Part shown: piece by piece, positions 36,722 through 44,802 of the stretch
Layout of the letters: each line of letters begins with the position of its first letter
How positions within the stretch are numbered: the first letter of the stretch is position 1
NCBI GenBank assembly: GCA_019752335.1
Contig: JAIEMJ010000013.1
Location: 310,001-374,000, forward strand
Direction: 5' to 3'
Length of the DNA: 64,000 bases
Origin: Bryobacteraceae bacterium
GTDB lineage: Bacteria > Acidobacteriota > Terriglobia > Bryobacterales > Bryobacteraceae
Notes under the pieces: generated by a model
Told to the model about the DNA's origin: nothing
Databases searched by the model: none
The model's input: the letters and a program-made list of their open reading frames with translations, nothing else
Translations under genes and position numbers: made by a program

Positions 36722-36730
36722 AGGAGAGAT

Positions 36731-36994
36731 TTATTCGAGGATTTCGAGCGTGTAGCGGCGGTTGAGCTTCATGCTCGCCGCGCCGATCAGGGTGCGAATG
36801 GAGCGGGCCGTACGGCCCTGCTTACCAATCACCTTCCCCAGGTCAGTGGGGCTGACCTTGAGCTCCAAAACAGTGACTTGCTCACCGTTCAGCTCGCGCA
36901 CGCTTACTTCTTCTGGCATGTCGACCAACGCTTTCGCGATGTCTTCCACCAGTTGCTTCATCAATACCGGAGTGGTTTCCATAGGTTCCGCCAT
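36731..36994 (-). CDS. khpA: KH-domain RNA-binding protein KhpA
   Basis: An 87-residue protein with one KH domain. The RNA-binding loop is VIGKQGRTARSIRTLI. It is a homologue of KhpA/YlqC, which in firmicutes forms a dimer with KhpB and affects cell size and RNA regulation. Its place between rpsP and rimM is the conserved one. A second Met four codons in is an alternative start. Confidence 0.92.
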   Translation of the reverse strand: MAEPMETTPVLMKQLVEDIAKALVDMPEEVSVRELNGEQVTVLELKVSPTDLGKVIGKQGRTARSIRTLIGAASMKLNRRYTLEILE

Positions 36995-37043
36995 CTTGAA
37001 TGAGATTTGTCTACCGCGCTACAGCGGGGCGTAAATAAAGGGC

Positions 37044-37292
37044 TTAGACGGCCGCGGGGGCCGGGTTCTTCTTGAGCAACCGCGCCACGGTGTCCGACGG
37101 CTGCGCGCCGTTCTTCATCCAATGGGCAATGCGGTCGTGCTTCATCACGACTTCAGCGGGCTTGCAAACGGGGTTGTAGTGTCCCACCACTTCCACCGCG
37201 CGAGAGTCACGGGCGCGCTCTTTCTCAATCACCACCAAACGGTAGGTGGGCTTCTTCTTCGCGCCGAAACGCGCTAAACGGATCATCAACAT
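37044..37292 (-). CDS. rpsP: 30S ribosomal protein S16
   Basis: An 82-residue protein with the S16 start MIRLARFGAKKKPTYRLVVI and HYNPVCKPAEVVMKHDRIAH in the middle. The C-terminus is short and Ala-rich. The open frame continues upstream, but S16 normally begins here. ATG at 37292 or at 37286 (ATG-TTG-ATG) are both possible. It is 41 bases after ffh. Confidence 0.95.
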   Translation of the reverse strand: MLMIRLARFGAKKKPTYRLVVIEKERARDSRAVEVVGHYNPVCKPAEVVMKHDRIAHWMKNGAQPSDTVARLLKKNPAPAAV

Positions 37293-37333
37293 TTCTCTAT
37301 TGTCGCTTACTTGCGGCGGTTTTGCCACTCCGC

Positions 37334-38713
37334 CTACCGGCCGAAGCCGGGGAACGACGTCGGGAAGGGCAGTTTCATCTTCGCCATCCGTTTGCCAAGC
37401 ATTCCGCCGGCCAGTCCGCCGGTGAGTTTCTTCATCATTTTGCGCATCTCCTGGTACTGCTTCACCAGGTTGTTCACGTCCTGTACGGTGCATCCACTGC
37501 CCATGGCGATGCGTTTACGACGGCCGCCGTTCAACAGCAGAGGGTTATTGCGTTCGCCCTGGGTCATGGAGTCGATGATGGCGACGATCCGCGTCAGTTC
37601 CTTTTCGTCCACTTTGGCATTCTTCATCTCCTTGGGCATGTTGGCCATGCCGGGCATCATCTTAAGGAGATTTTCGAGCGGACCGAGCTTGCGAATCTGC
37701 TTGAGTTGATCCCGGAAGTCTTCCAGGGTGAACTCGTCGTCGAGCAGCTTTTGCTGCATCTTCTCTGCGTGCTTCTGGTCGACGGCCTCGCTCACCTTTT
37801 CGATCAGGCTCATCACATCGCCCATGCCGAGGATGCGCTGAGCGGCGCGATCCGGGTGGAAGGGCTCAAAGGCGTCAGGCTTTTCGCCCAGGCCGACAAA
37901 CTTCAGCGGCTGTCCGGTGACGGTGCGAATCGAGAGGGCAGCGCCACCGCGGGCGTCGCCGTCCATCTTCGTCAACACGACTCCCGTAATCGCCAGGCGC
38001 TGGTGGAACTGCTCGGCGGACTTCACCGCATCCTGGCCGGTCATCGCGTCGGCGACGAAGAGAATCTCGGTGGGATTCAACTGCGCCTTCAACGCATCGA
38101 GCTCTACCATCAGCTCTTCGTCAATGTGCAGGCGGCCGGCGGTGTCCACCAGGATCGTGTCACGGCCGGCGCGGCTGGCTTCGATCTTCGCGCCCTTTAC
38201 CAGTTCCGAGGGCCGATTCTCGCCCGCTTCGCCGATCCAGATCGGAATCTTGATCTCGCGCGCCAGGACGGCGAGTTGCTCGCGGGCGGCCGGACGGTAG
38301 ATGTCCACCGAGACGAGCAAAGGCGTGCGGCCTTGCTTCACCAGCCACTTGGCGAGCTTGGCGGTCGAGGTCGTTTTGCCGGAGCCCTGCAGGCCCACCA
38401 TCATGATCACGCTGGGCGGCTCGTTGGCGAAACGCAACTTGGCCTGATGCTGGCCGAGGATCTTGACGAGTTCCTCGTGGACGATCTTCACCACCTGCTG
38501 GCCGGGGCTGAGCGCCTGCATTACCTCCTGGCCCATCGCCTTCACCTTCACGGCCTCAATCAGTTGCTTGACGACGCGGAAGTGGACGTCGGCCTCCAGC
38601 AAAGCGATACGAATCTCTTTGAGCGCGGCCTCCATGTTCTCGGGAGTGAGCTTACCCTCGCCGCGAAGGTTCTTGAAGACGCGTTGAAGTTTATCGGAGA
38701 GGGATTCGAACAT
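37334..38713 (-). CDS. ffh: Signal recognition particle protein Ffh (SRP54)
   Basis: A 459-residue GTPase that, with 4.5S RNA, delivers membrane proteins to the translocon. The N domain is followed by the G domain with GLQGSGKTTSTAKLA, LVDTAGRLHIDEEL and VLTKMDGDARGGAALS. A methionine-rich M domain (MMPGMANMPKEMKNA, YQEMRKMMKKLTGG) is at the C-terminus. First gene of the minus-strand operon with rpsP, khpA, rimM and trmD. It is divergent from the gene at 38771. Confidence 0.97.
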   Translation of the reverse strand: MFESLSDKLQRVFKNLRGEGKLTPENMEAALKEIRIALLEADVHFRVVKQLIEAVKVKAMGQEVMQALSPGQQVVKIVHEELVKILGQHQAKLRFANEPPSVIMMVGLQGSGKTTSTAKLAKWLVKQGRTPLLVSVDIYRPAAREQLAVLAREIKIPIWIGEAGENRPSELVKGAKIEASRAGRDTILVDTAGRLHIDEELMVELDALKAQLNPTEILFVADAMTGQDAVKSAEQFHQRLAITGVVLTKMDGDARGGAALSIRTVTGQPLKFVGLGEKPDAFEPFHPDRAAQRILGMGDVMSLIEKVSEAVDQKHAEKMQQKLLDDEFTLEDFRDQLKQIRKLGPLENLLKMMPGMANMPKEMKNAKVDEKELTRIVAIIDSMTQGERNNPLLLNGGRRKRIAMGSGCTVQDVNNLVKQYQEMRKMMKKLTGGLAGGMLGKRMAKMKLPFPTSFPGFGR

Positions 38714-38757
38714 GGCGTGTTGCTAAGATTCCAGGGTAGCAATAACCGGCCACACGC

Positions 38758-38763
38758 TACAAT
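38758..38763 (+). promoter_or_regulatory. TACAAT -10 close to a start codon
   Basis: TACAAT is followed by 7 bases and the ATG at 38771. Transcription would start at or within a base of the start codon. Confidence 0.6.
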
Positions 38764-38770
38764 CGATAGC

Positions 38771-39946
38771 ATGTCGCAGGAGCTTCGCCGCCAGTTTAAC
38801 GCCCAATGGACACCCGCCAAATACGCCCAGTTCCTGGCCGGCATCGACGCGGATCTCGGCGCGCACGTCGAGTTTCGCATCTCGGAGACGCCCTGCTTCT
38901 TCGACACGGGGCTAGCCGAACGCATGTGCGCTTCGGGCGTCGCCTTGCTGGAGCAACTGACGGACCCCGCCTACAAACTCGTCAGTGACCGCGCCGTGCC
39001 CGACGCTTACCGCGTGCCGAACGAAGCGGCGCATCCCATGTTCGTCCAAGTGGACTACGGCCTCATCAGCGACGCCAATGGCAATCTGCAGCCTCGGCTG
39101 GTGGAGATTCAGGGCTTCCCTTCCCTTTATGGCTTTCAGCCACTGATGGCCGAGCATTACAAGTCCGCCTACGGCCTGGACCCCAACCTCAAGTACCTGC
39201 TCGACGGCCTGGACCGGCCCGGCTACAACGCCGTCCTGCGCGACGCGATCCTGGGCGGGCATGACCCCGAGAACGTGATCCTGATGGAGGTAAATCCCGA
39301 GCAGCAGAAGACCCGGTGTGACTTTATCTGCACCGAGCGCATTGCCGGCATCCGCACCGTCAACATCACCGACCTCCGCCAGCGCGGCAACCGGCTCTAC
39401 TATCCGCACGCCGGCCGCGAGATTCCGATTGAGCGGATTTACAACCGCACGATCATCGACGAACTGGAGCGCAAAGGCATTTCGGCGCCCTTCCGTTGGA
39501 CCGACGAGATCGCCGTGGAATGGGCGGGGCATCCGAACTGGTACTTCCGGCTGAGCAAATTCTCCATGCCTTTCTTAAAGCATGAGACGGTGCCGGAGAC
39601 GCACTTCATGGATTCGCTGGACCCATTACCGGAGGACCCGGAGAACTGGGTGCTGAAACCGCTGTTTTCGTTCGCAGGATTGGGAGTGGTGGTGGGGCCC
39701 ACGCGCGCGGAGCTAGAAGCTGTGCGCGACCGCGAGAACTACATTCTGCAGCGGCGAGTCCGCTTTGATCCCGTGATCGACACGCCGCACGGCATGACCA
39801 TGGCCGAGGTGAGACTGATGTTCGTCTGGACGGACCGGCCGCGACCGGTGAATACGATCATCCGGACCGGGCGAGGCAAGATGATGGGGGTCGACCAGAA
39901 TAAGGGACTGGAGTGGGTAGGAGCGTCGGCCGCGTTTTACGTCTAA
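38771..39946 (+). CDS. Uncharacterised protein, possibly ATP-grasp-like
   Basis: A soluble protein of 391 residues with no signal peptide. PRLVEIQGFPSLYGFQPLMA resembles the substrate loop of glutathionylspermidine-synthase-like ATP-grasp proteins. WVLKPLFSFAGLGVVVGP resembles an ATP-binding KP...G.GV strand-loop, and YILQRRVRFDPVID an acidic metal-binding segment. If so, it would join a carboxylate to an amine or thiol. This is inference from motif shape only. The much longer open frame upstream is antisense to ffh and is rejected. Its stop overlaps the stop of the convergent PEP-CTERM gene by 4 bp. Confidence 0.7.
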   Translation: MSQELRRQFNAQWTPAKYAQFLAGIDADLGAHVEFRISETPCFFDTGLAERMCASGVALLEQLTDPAYKLVSDRAVPDAYRVPNEAAHPMFVQVDYGLISDANGNLQPRLVEIQGFPSLYGFQPLMAEHYKSAYGLDPNLKYLLDGLDRPGYNAVLRDAILGGHDPENVILMEVNPEQQKTRCDFICTERIAGIRTVNITDLRQRGNRLYYPHAGREIPIERIYNRTIIDELERKGISAPFRWTDEIAVEWAGHPNWYFRLSKFSMPFLKHETVPETHFMDSLDPLPEDPENWVLKPLFSFAGLGVVVGPTRAELEAVRDRENYILQRRVRFDPVIDTPHGMTMAEVRLMFVWTDRPRPVNTIIRTGRGKMMGVDQNKGLEWVGASAAFYV

Positions 39947-40524
39947 GTGCGACGCCGGCGGGCTACGGCCAGCGCCGCCAGGGCCGTCGCGCCGAGCATC
40001 CAGGTGCTGGGCTCTGGAATCGGGTTGCCGCCGCCAGTGCTACTGCTGCTGCTACCGCCACCAGCCAGGGTGGTGAAGCCGGAGGTAACCGTACTGGTGA
40101 TGTCAATGCCGTTCGAGGCATACTGGTACACGAAGTAACGCTGCTCGAACCCGAGCGAATTGTTATTCAGCCAACCAAAGTCAATACTAAACGTACCCGC
40201 CATCAGATTGGCCGAGGAGACGTAGAGACCATAGATGCCGTCGGCGCCGGGCTGCGAGTTCGGCTGGAAGAGATAGGGATTGAAAGTGGCGTTGTTCGGC
40301 GTCACCTGATTCTGGAGCTGACCGTAACGCGACACCTCGAAGCGAATTTCGAGGCCTTGGTTCGCGCTGAGGGGCACCCCAATCAGATTGTAGACATACC
40401 GGTACAAAGGCTGGCCTAAGCCATTGTTCGTGTTGAGGTTGGTGACGGAGTACGTGATGGTGGCCGCGGAAAGACTTCCGAGGGCGGCAACCGCTAACAG
40501 CGCTAAACGAATCAAGTTACGCAT
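39943..40524 (-). CDS. PEP-CTERM sorting-domain protein
   Basis: A 193-residue exported protein. The signal peptide (LIRLALLAVAALGSLSA) is followed by a beta-rich domain with many Asn and Tyr, a Ser/Gly-rich linker (GGGSSSSSTGGG) and the PEP-CTERM signal PIPEPSTWM, a hydrophobic helix and a basic tail (ARRRRT). PEP-CTERM proteins are recognised by an exosortase and usually delivered to the surface or exopolysaccharide. No exosortase is in the window. The start is supported by GGAGGAG five bases upstream. Confidence 0.88.
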   Translation of the reverse strand: MRNLIRLALLAVAALGSLSAATITYSVTNLNTNNGLGQPLYRYVYNLIGVPLSANQGLEIRFEVSRYGQLQNQVTPNNATFNPYLFQPNSQPGADGIYGLYVSSANLMAGTFSIDFGWLNNNSLGFEQRYFVYQYASNGIDITSTVTSGFTTLAGGGSSSSSTGGGNPIPEPSTWMLGATALAALAVARRRRT

Positions 40525-40624
40525 CCAAACTCCTCCAAGGACAGAACAGCAAGCTCAACTATAGATAGGGTAGCATGATCGCACCGGCCGACGGCAACCG
40601 GTCTTCACCTACCACCCGGTTTCC

Positions 40625-40647
40625 GTACGGGCAAACCAATCCCGTAC
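40625..40647. repeat. Hairpin in the PEP-CTERM/thiolase gap
   Basis: A perfect 7-bp stem GTACGGG/CCCGTAC with a 9-base loop. The 183-base gap 40525-40707 holds nothing else that I can assign. The hairpin lacks a T-run. Confidence 0.4.
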
Positions 40648-40707
40648 TGGGCTACCCAAGTCTATCGACCTCACCACGCTCGACCTTGAGAGCCACGAGA
40701 CAAAAAT

Positions 40708-41850
40708 CTACCGGCCCAGAATGGTCACGACGCTCGTGGCCCCGCTGCCGCCCAGATTCTGCGCCAGGCCGACCTCGCGCCGCTTCACCTGGCGCTCCGG
40801 TTCGGCAATACCACGCATCTGGATCACCAGATCGCAGATTTGTCCCACCCCGGTCGCACCCACCGGATGGCCCTTGCTCTTCAGCCCACCCGACGTATTC
40901 ACCGGCTTTTCGCCCTCCAGCGCCGTGTAGCCCGACGCCGTGGCCGGGCCGCCTTCGCCCTTGGCGACGAAGCCCATGTCCTCAATCGCCAGGATCTCCG
41001 CAATCGTAAAGCAGTCATGCACTTCGAGCAGATCCACCTGCCGCGGACCCAGCCCCGCCATCGCAAAAGCCTTCGCCGCCGCCCGTCCGTTGGCCGCTAG
41101 TGTCGTGATGTCGGGCTTCTGGTCCAGCGCCACGTAGTCCGAAGCCTGCGCGATCCCCAACACGCGGATGTCGCCGGGCTGCGCGGCGCGCAGAAGTACG
41201 GCGGCGGCACCGTCCGAGACGAGCGAACAGTCATAGACCGTAAGGGGGTCGCAGACTGGTTTGCCGGCCAGCGCCTGGGCCAGCGTGATCGGCTTCCGCA
41301 AATGCGCCAAAGCATTCTTGGCGCCATTGGCATGATTCTTCACAGCGACGGCAGCCAGATGCTCGCGCGTGGTGCCGTAGACGTGCATGTGCCGGCGCGC
41401 GATCATGGCGAAGAGGGCGGGAAAGGTGGCCCCGGCTCGGCCCTCGCCGCCCACGTCGCCGGCCTCAGCCAGAATCTCGGTCACGCGCGGCCCCGGCTGC
41501 GACGTCATCTTTTCCACCCCCGCAACCAGGGCCCACTCCACCATTCCGGCGGCCACGGCCGCGTAGGCGTGGTAGAACGCCGATCCTGAACTGGCGCAGG
41601 CATTCTCGAAACGGGTACAGGGAATGCCGATGAAACCGGCTTCACCCGCCACGTAAGGGGCCAAATGGCTCTGTCCGACAAACTCCGGCCCCGCGAAGTT
41701 ACCCAGGTAAAAGGCGCCCACGGCGCTGGGCTCGACGCCGGCGTCCGCCAGACACTTCGCTACGGCCTCCACCGTAAAATCGCGCAGGCTTCGCTCCGCA
41801 AAAGCCCCAAACGCCGTCTTGCCCATGCCCGCTATGCCTACCGGTCTCAT
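40708..41850 (-). CDS. Thiolase-family protein (SCP2/acetyl-CoA acetyltransferase type)
   Basis: A 380-residue thiolase fold. The nucleophilic cysteine lies in FENACASSGSAFYHAY. LEVHDCFTIAEILAIEDMGF and NTSGGLKSKGHPVGATGVGQ provide the second conserved region and the catalytic histidine. This subgroup (SCPx-like, often annotated as thiolase domain-containing) usually needs a partner OB-fold protein, which is not adjacent. The CoA ester used is unknown. ATG at 41850 is chosen over the longer frame because it starts the conserved fold and follows a TATGAT nine bases upstream. Confidence 0.86.
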   Translation of the reverse strand: MRPVGIAGMGKTAFGAFAERSLRDFTVEAVAKCLADAGVEPSAVGAFYLGNFAGPEFVGQSHLAPYVAGEAGFIGIPCTRFENACASSGSAFYHAYAAVAAGMVEWALVAGVEKMTSQPGPRVTEILAEAGDVGGEGRAGATFPALFAMIARRHMHVYGTTREHLAAVAVKNHANGAKNALAHLRKPITLAQALAGKPVCDPLTVYDCSLVSDGAAAVLLRAAQPGDIRVLGIAQASDYVALDQKPDITTLAANGRAAAKAFAMAGLGPRQVDLLEVHDCFTIAEILAIEDMGFVAKGEGGPATASGYTALEGEKPVNTSGGLKSKGHPVGATGVGQICDLVIQMRGIAEPERQVKRREVGLAQNLGGSGATSVVTILGR

Positions 41851-41859
41851 ATAATAGGA

Positions 41860-41865
41860 ATCATA
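41860..41865 (-). promoter_or_regulatory. TATGAT -10 close to a start codon
   Basis: On the minus strand TATGAT is followed by 9 bases and the ATG at 41850. Confidence 0.55.
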
Positions 41866-41988
41866 GTCGTTCCGTGACCTAAAAAAGACTGCACGCTTCC
41901 CCAAAATGGAACGTCACCTTTTTTGAGGATGCGAGTGGCGATTCAGCACCGGCCCGCGATAGCCCCTAGCGGGCTCGAGATCTTCACT

Positions 41989-42540
41989 ATGGCTCAAGCC
42001 GATTCGAGTATCGACTCCGTCGCCCGCGAGCGGCACGATTTTTTCGTGCAGACGCACATGAAGCGCGTCTTTTTGCTGATTTACCGCATCGTGGGCAATG
42101 TGGCCGACGCCCAGGACCTCACCCAGGACGCCTTTATTAAGGCACTCTCCCGTGAAGAGCAATTGAAGGATCTCGAAAAGGCCGCCCACTGGCTCTCCCG
42201 CATTGCCACGAATACCGCGCTCGATCATCTGCGGCGAAACGGGCGGGTCCACTTTACCGAACTCGACGAGTTGCCAGAGCGGCTGCACTCAAGCCGCGCC
42301 GCCAGCCCCGAAGCCGAGGTTCTGATCGACGAGCGCCGGCAGTTGCTCGAAGCCGGCCTCGCGGTGCTCACGCCGCGCGAGCGGGCAGCCTTGCTGCTGC
42401 GCGACGTCGATGAGCTCTCGGCCGAGGAAGTCGCCGCACATTTGAATTGCTCCAAGGCTACCGTACGCAGCCACATCGCCAATGCCCGCGCCAAGTTTAA
42501 GAAGTTTCTCGAGCGCCACCGGAAAGGAAGTGCCCTCTAA
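41989..42540 (+). CDS. ECF-family RNA polymerase sigma factor
   Basis: A 183-residue extracytoplasmic-function sigma factor. Region 2 is VFLLIYRIVGNVADAQDLTQ with AFIKALSREEQLKDLEKAAH following. Region 4 is LTPRERAALLLRDVDELSAE and VAAHLNCSKATVRSHIANAR. ATG at 41989 is the likely start because the upstream part of the open frame shows no sigma-factor similarity. It overlaps a zinc-finger anti-sigma-like gene by one base (TAATG), the usual arrangement for regulation by sequestration. GGAAC about 75 bases upstream could be part of an autoregulated promoter, but no clear -10 pairs with it. Confidence 0.92.
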   Translation: MAQADSSIDSVARERHDFFVQTHMKRVFLLIYRIVGNVADAQDLTQDAFIKALSREEQLKDLEKAAHWLSRIATNTALDHLRRNGRVHFTELDELPERLHSSRAASPEAEVLIDERRQLLEAGLAVLTPRERAALLLRDVDELSAEEVAAHLNCSKATVRSHIANARAKFKKFLERHRKGSAL

Positions 42541-43133
42541 TGTCGAATCCGGCCACCCATCCTAACCTCCGTCAATTGGCCTTGCTCGCGGGCGGCGACC
42601 TGCCCTGGTGGCAGCGCCTTCGCTGGTCCCGGCATACGCGGCAATGTGAAAGCTGCCGCCGCGAACTCGAAGCGTTGTCCGCGTCGCGAGACTTCATCGG
42701 CGCCAATCATGCTTCCCTGCCCGCCTTCGTCGACTGGGATCGGCTCGCCGGCGAAATGCGTGCCAACATCCAACTGGGCCTCGAAGCCGGCGAAGCGATT
42801 CGCCCGCGGGAAGCCGCCCCCTTGCGGTTGGACTGGCGTCCCGCCTTCGCGCTAGCCGCGCTCACGCTGGTGGTGCTCACCGGCTGGTACCTGAACGTAA
42901 ACCGGCGCAACCTGTATCACCTGCCCGCTGCCTCAGTAGAAGCAGGCGACGCGCGCATTGAATCCGGCCCCGACGGCCTGATGCTCACCCGCGGCGGTGG
43001 CCGCATGACGGTGATGCAGCCCGCGGCCCAAGCCGTCAGTTATAGTGTCAATTCGACGGGCGCCGCCATGAGCGCCCGCACGATTGACACGGAAACGGGA
43101 CAGGTGACGATCAGTCATGTCTATCTCGACTAG
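42540..43133 (+). CDS. Probable anti-sigma factor with zf-HC2-like motif
   Basis: A 197-residue membrane protein. The N-terminal His32-x3-Cys36-x2-Cys39 motif (HTRQCESC) is the ZAS/zf-HC2 zinc site of anti-sigma factors. One transmembrane helix (FALAALTLVVLTGWYLNV) is near residues 110-127, and the C-terminal ~70 residues would be periplasmic and beta-rich. It overlaps the sigma gene, so it most likely binds and inhibits that factor until an envelope signal is sensed. Confidence 0.85.
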   Translation: MSNPATHPNLRQLALLAGGDLPWWQRLRWSRHTRQCESCRRELEALSASRDFIGANHASLPAFVDWDRLAGEMRANIQLGLEAGEAIRPREAAPLRLDWRPAFALAALTLVVLTGWYLNVNRRNLYHLPAASVEAGDARIESGPDGLMLTRGGGRMTVMQPAAQAVSYSVNSTGAAMSARTIDTETGQVTISHVYLD

Positions 43134-44244
43134 CTTTTTGCCGTTCGCGTTTGCTTGCAGCTTGCTCGCGCAGAGCGACCTCGACGTCGCGCGTTCGCTC
43201 AAAGTAGAGTTCCCCACCGATGCCCCCGTCGCCTTCGCCGCCCATGACCTGGGCGACTCACGCGTCACGCCGCGCGGCGGCGCCGTGGTCGTCGATCTTC
43301 ATTCGTCGCTCACCTTGCGCAATGTCGGCACGCAGCGCATCCGCGGCATTACGCTGCTCATCGCGGCCCAGGAAGTGACCCCGGGCGGCAAGGCCTCGGT
43401 CTCCGTTCCCAGCCTGGACATCGCCGCGGGGGACACGTTCTCCGTCCGGCTGGACTTGCGGCTGCTGCGTCCCACGGCCGCCGGTCCTTCGGGTGGTCCG
43501 CTCGTCCGCGTAACGCTCGATGGCGTCCTGTTTGACTCGCTCGGCTTCTACGGCCCGAACCGGCTCGATTCGCGCCGCGCCATGACCGTCTGGGAGCTCG
43601 AAGCCCGGCGCGACCGCAAATTCTTCGCCGCAGCCCTCGCCGCCGGCGGGATCGAGCATCTGCGCCAAACCGTCCTCACCGCGCAGGCCCGCCTCGACGC
43701 CCGGCCGCGCCTGGACGTGCAGGTGGCCCGCGGACGCGTCACCGCCTATGATCCCTCGCGTAGCGTCCAGTTCGCTTTTGTGAAGTTCCCGGACTCGCCG
43801 ATCGAGTCCGTCCGCGGTTCGGCGGCGGTGACGGCCACGGAGATTCACTCGCCCCGCCTGGAGCTGCGCAACACCTCCTCGAAGCCCGTGCGCCACGTCG
43901 AAATGGGCTGGATTCTCTCCGATAGCGACGGCCGCGAAGTCTTCGCCAGTTCCGTGCCCGCGAAGGTAACTTTGGCGCCCGGCCAATCCGGCCAAGCCTT
44001 AGCCGACACGTTCCTCAAGGTGGCCCGCCCCGAAGGCCGGCCCCTTAACGTCACCAGCATGAAGGGCTTCGTTTCGAGCGTCGAGTTCGGCGACGACACC
44101 GTCTGGATCCCCTCGCGGCAGGACCTGTCGCGAGGCAACCTGGACGCGCTCGCCGCTCCTTCGGCCGAGGAAGAGCGTCTGCTGAACCTCTATCGTAAGA
44201 AGGGCATCAATGCCCTGGTCAACGAGCTCAAGAAGTTCCAGTAA
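43117..44244 (+). CDS. Exported hypothetical protein
   Basis: A 375-residue protein with a short signal peptide (FLPFAFACSLLAQ). The rest reads as beta-sandwich repeats: VVDLHSSLTLRNVGTQRIRG and LELRNTSSKPVRHVEMGWIL are two similar segments with an N(V/T)xxxxxRxx core. The C-terminus is helical (SAEEERLLNLYRKKG). No family is recognised. It overlaps the anti-sigma gene by 17 bases and is likely part of the sigma-factor operon, possibly an envelope component or sensor linked to it. Confidence 0.75.
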   Translation: MSISTSFLPFAFACSLLAQSDLDVARSLKVEFPTDAPVAFAAHDLGDSRVTPRGGAVVVDLHSSLTLRNVGTQRIRGITLLIAAQEVTPGGKASVSVPSLDIAAGDTFSVRLDLRLLRPTAAGPSGGPLVRVTLDGVLFDSLGFYGPNRLDSRRAMTVWELEARRDRKFFAAALAAGGIEHLRQTVLTAQARLDARPRLDVQVARGRVTAYDPSRSVQFAFVKFPDSPIESVRGSAAVTATEIHSPRLELRNTSSKPVRHVEMGWILSDSDGREVFASSVPAKVTLAPGQSGQALADTFLKVARPEGRPLNVTSMKGFVSSVEFGDDTVWIPSRQDLSRGNLDALAAPSAEEERLLNLYRKKGINALVNELKKFQ

Positions 44245-44245
44245 A

Positions 44246-44776
44246 GTGCGGCTCGTCGCCTTTGTTACTTACCTGGCGTCCTGGTTCGTCTTCGCCGCCG
44301 TAGCGCTGTGGCAGACTTTCACCAAAGTCCGCCAACCGGCTTCGCCCGTCCGATTGCATCCTTCGCTCGTCATCGGCACGCTCTTGCAGTTCGCGGGCGC
44401 GCTCGCCGTTACCCTCGCCATGAGTCGCGAAGCGCCCTTACGTCCGGCTACCTTGCCCTTGCTGCTCGTAATGGTGCTAGCCCCACTCGCCGCGATTCTC
44501 TTCCTCTGGACCCTGCGCTCGCAGCACCCCGGACTGGTCACGACGGGCGCCTACTCCGTGGTGCGCCATCCGCTCTACCTCACGTTCCTACTCATGCTTC
44601 TCGCCACCGGTCTGCTGGTGGCGACGCCGCTGAAGCTGGCGCTCGCACTGGGGCTCTACATCGCGGGCAGCGAAGTCCGGATCGCGGCCGAGGAACGTGA
44701 ACTCGCGGCAAGTTATCCGGACTACGCCGCGTACCAGCAACGTGTCCGCGCCCGCTACCTGCCTGGCCTCCACTAG
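44246..44776 (+). CDS. Isoprenylcysteine-carboxyl-methyltransferase-like membrane protein
   Basis: A 176-residue integral membrane protein with about five hydrophobic segments. LVTTGAYSVVRHPLYLTFLL and the C-terminal EERELAASYPDYAAYQQRV are the SAM-binding hallmarks of the ICMT/PEMT-like family. It probably methylates a lipid or small molecule. True prenylcysteine substrates are unlikely in bacteria. GTG at 44246 is the chosen start, one base after the previous stop. It is co-transcribed with the sigma-factor operon. Confidence 0.82.
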   Translation: MRLVAFVTYLASWFVFAAVALWQTFTKVRQPASPVRLHPSLVIGTLLQFAGALAVTLAMSREAPLRPATLPLLLVMVLAPLAAILFLWTLRSQHPGLVTTGAYSVVRHPLYLTFLLMLLATGLLVATPLKLALALGLYIAGSEVRIAAEERELAASYPDYAAYQQRVRARYLPGLH

Positions 44777-44787
44777 CGGGAATGGGA

Positions 44788-44793
44788 TACGAT
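44788..44793 (+). promoter_or_regulatory. TACGAT -10 close to a start codon
   Basis: TACGAT is followed by 9 bases and the ATG at 44803. The spacing supports this ATG over the in-frame one at 44782. Confidence 0.55.
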
Positions 44794-44802
44794 AACGAGC
44801 GA

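Noticed and set aside
37322-39946. An 874-codon plus-strand open frame
   Set aside because: The first ~480 codons are antisense to ffh. Only the part from ATG 38771, which has its own -10, is coding.
40590-40660. A string resembling part of a cyclic-di-GMP (GEMM) riboswitch (GGGCAAACC)
   Set aside because: The second conserved element (GACGCAAAGCC-like) and the tetraloop receptor are missing on both strands.
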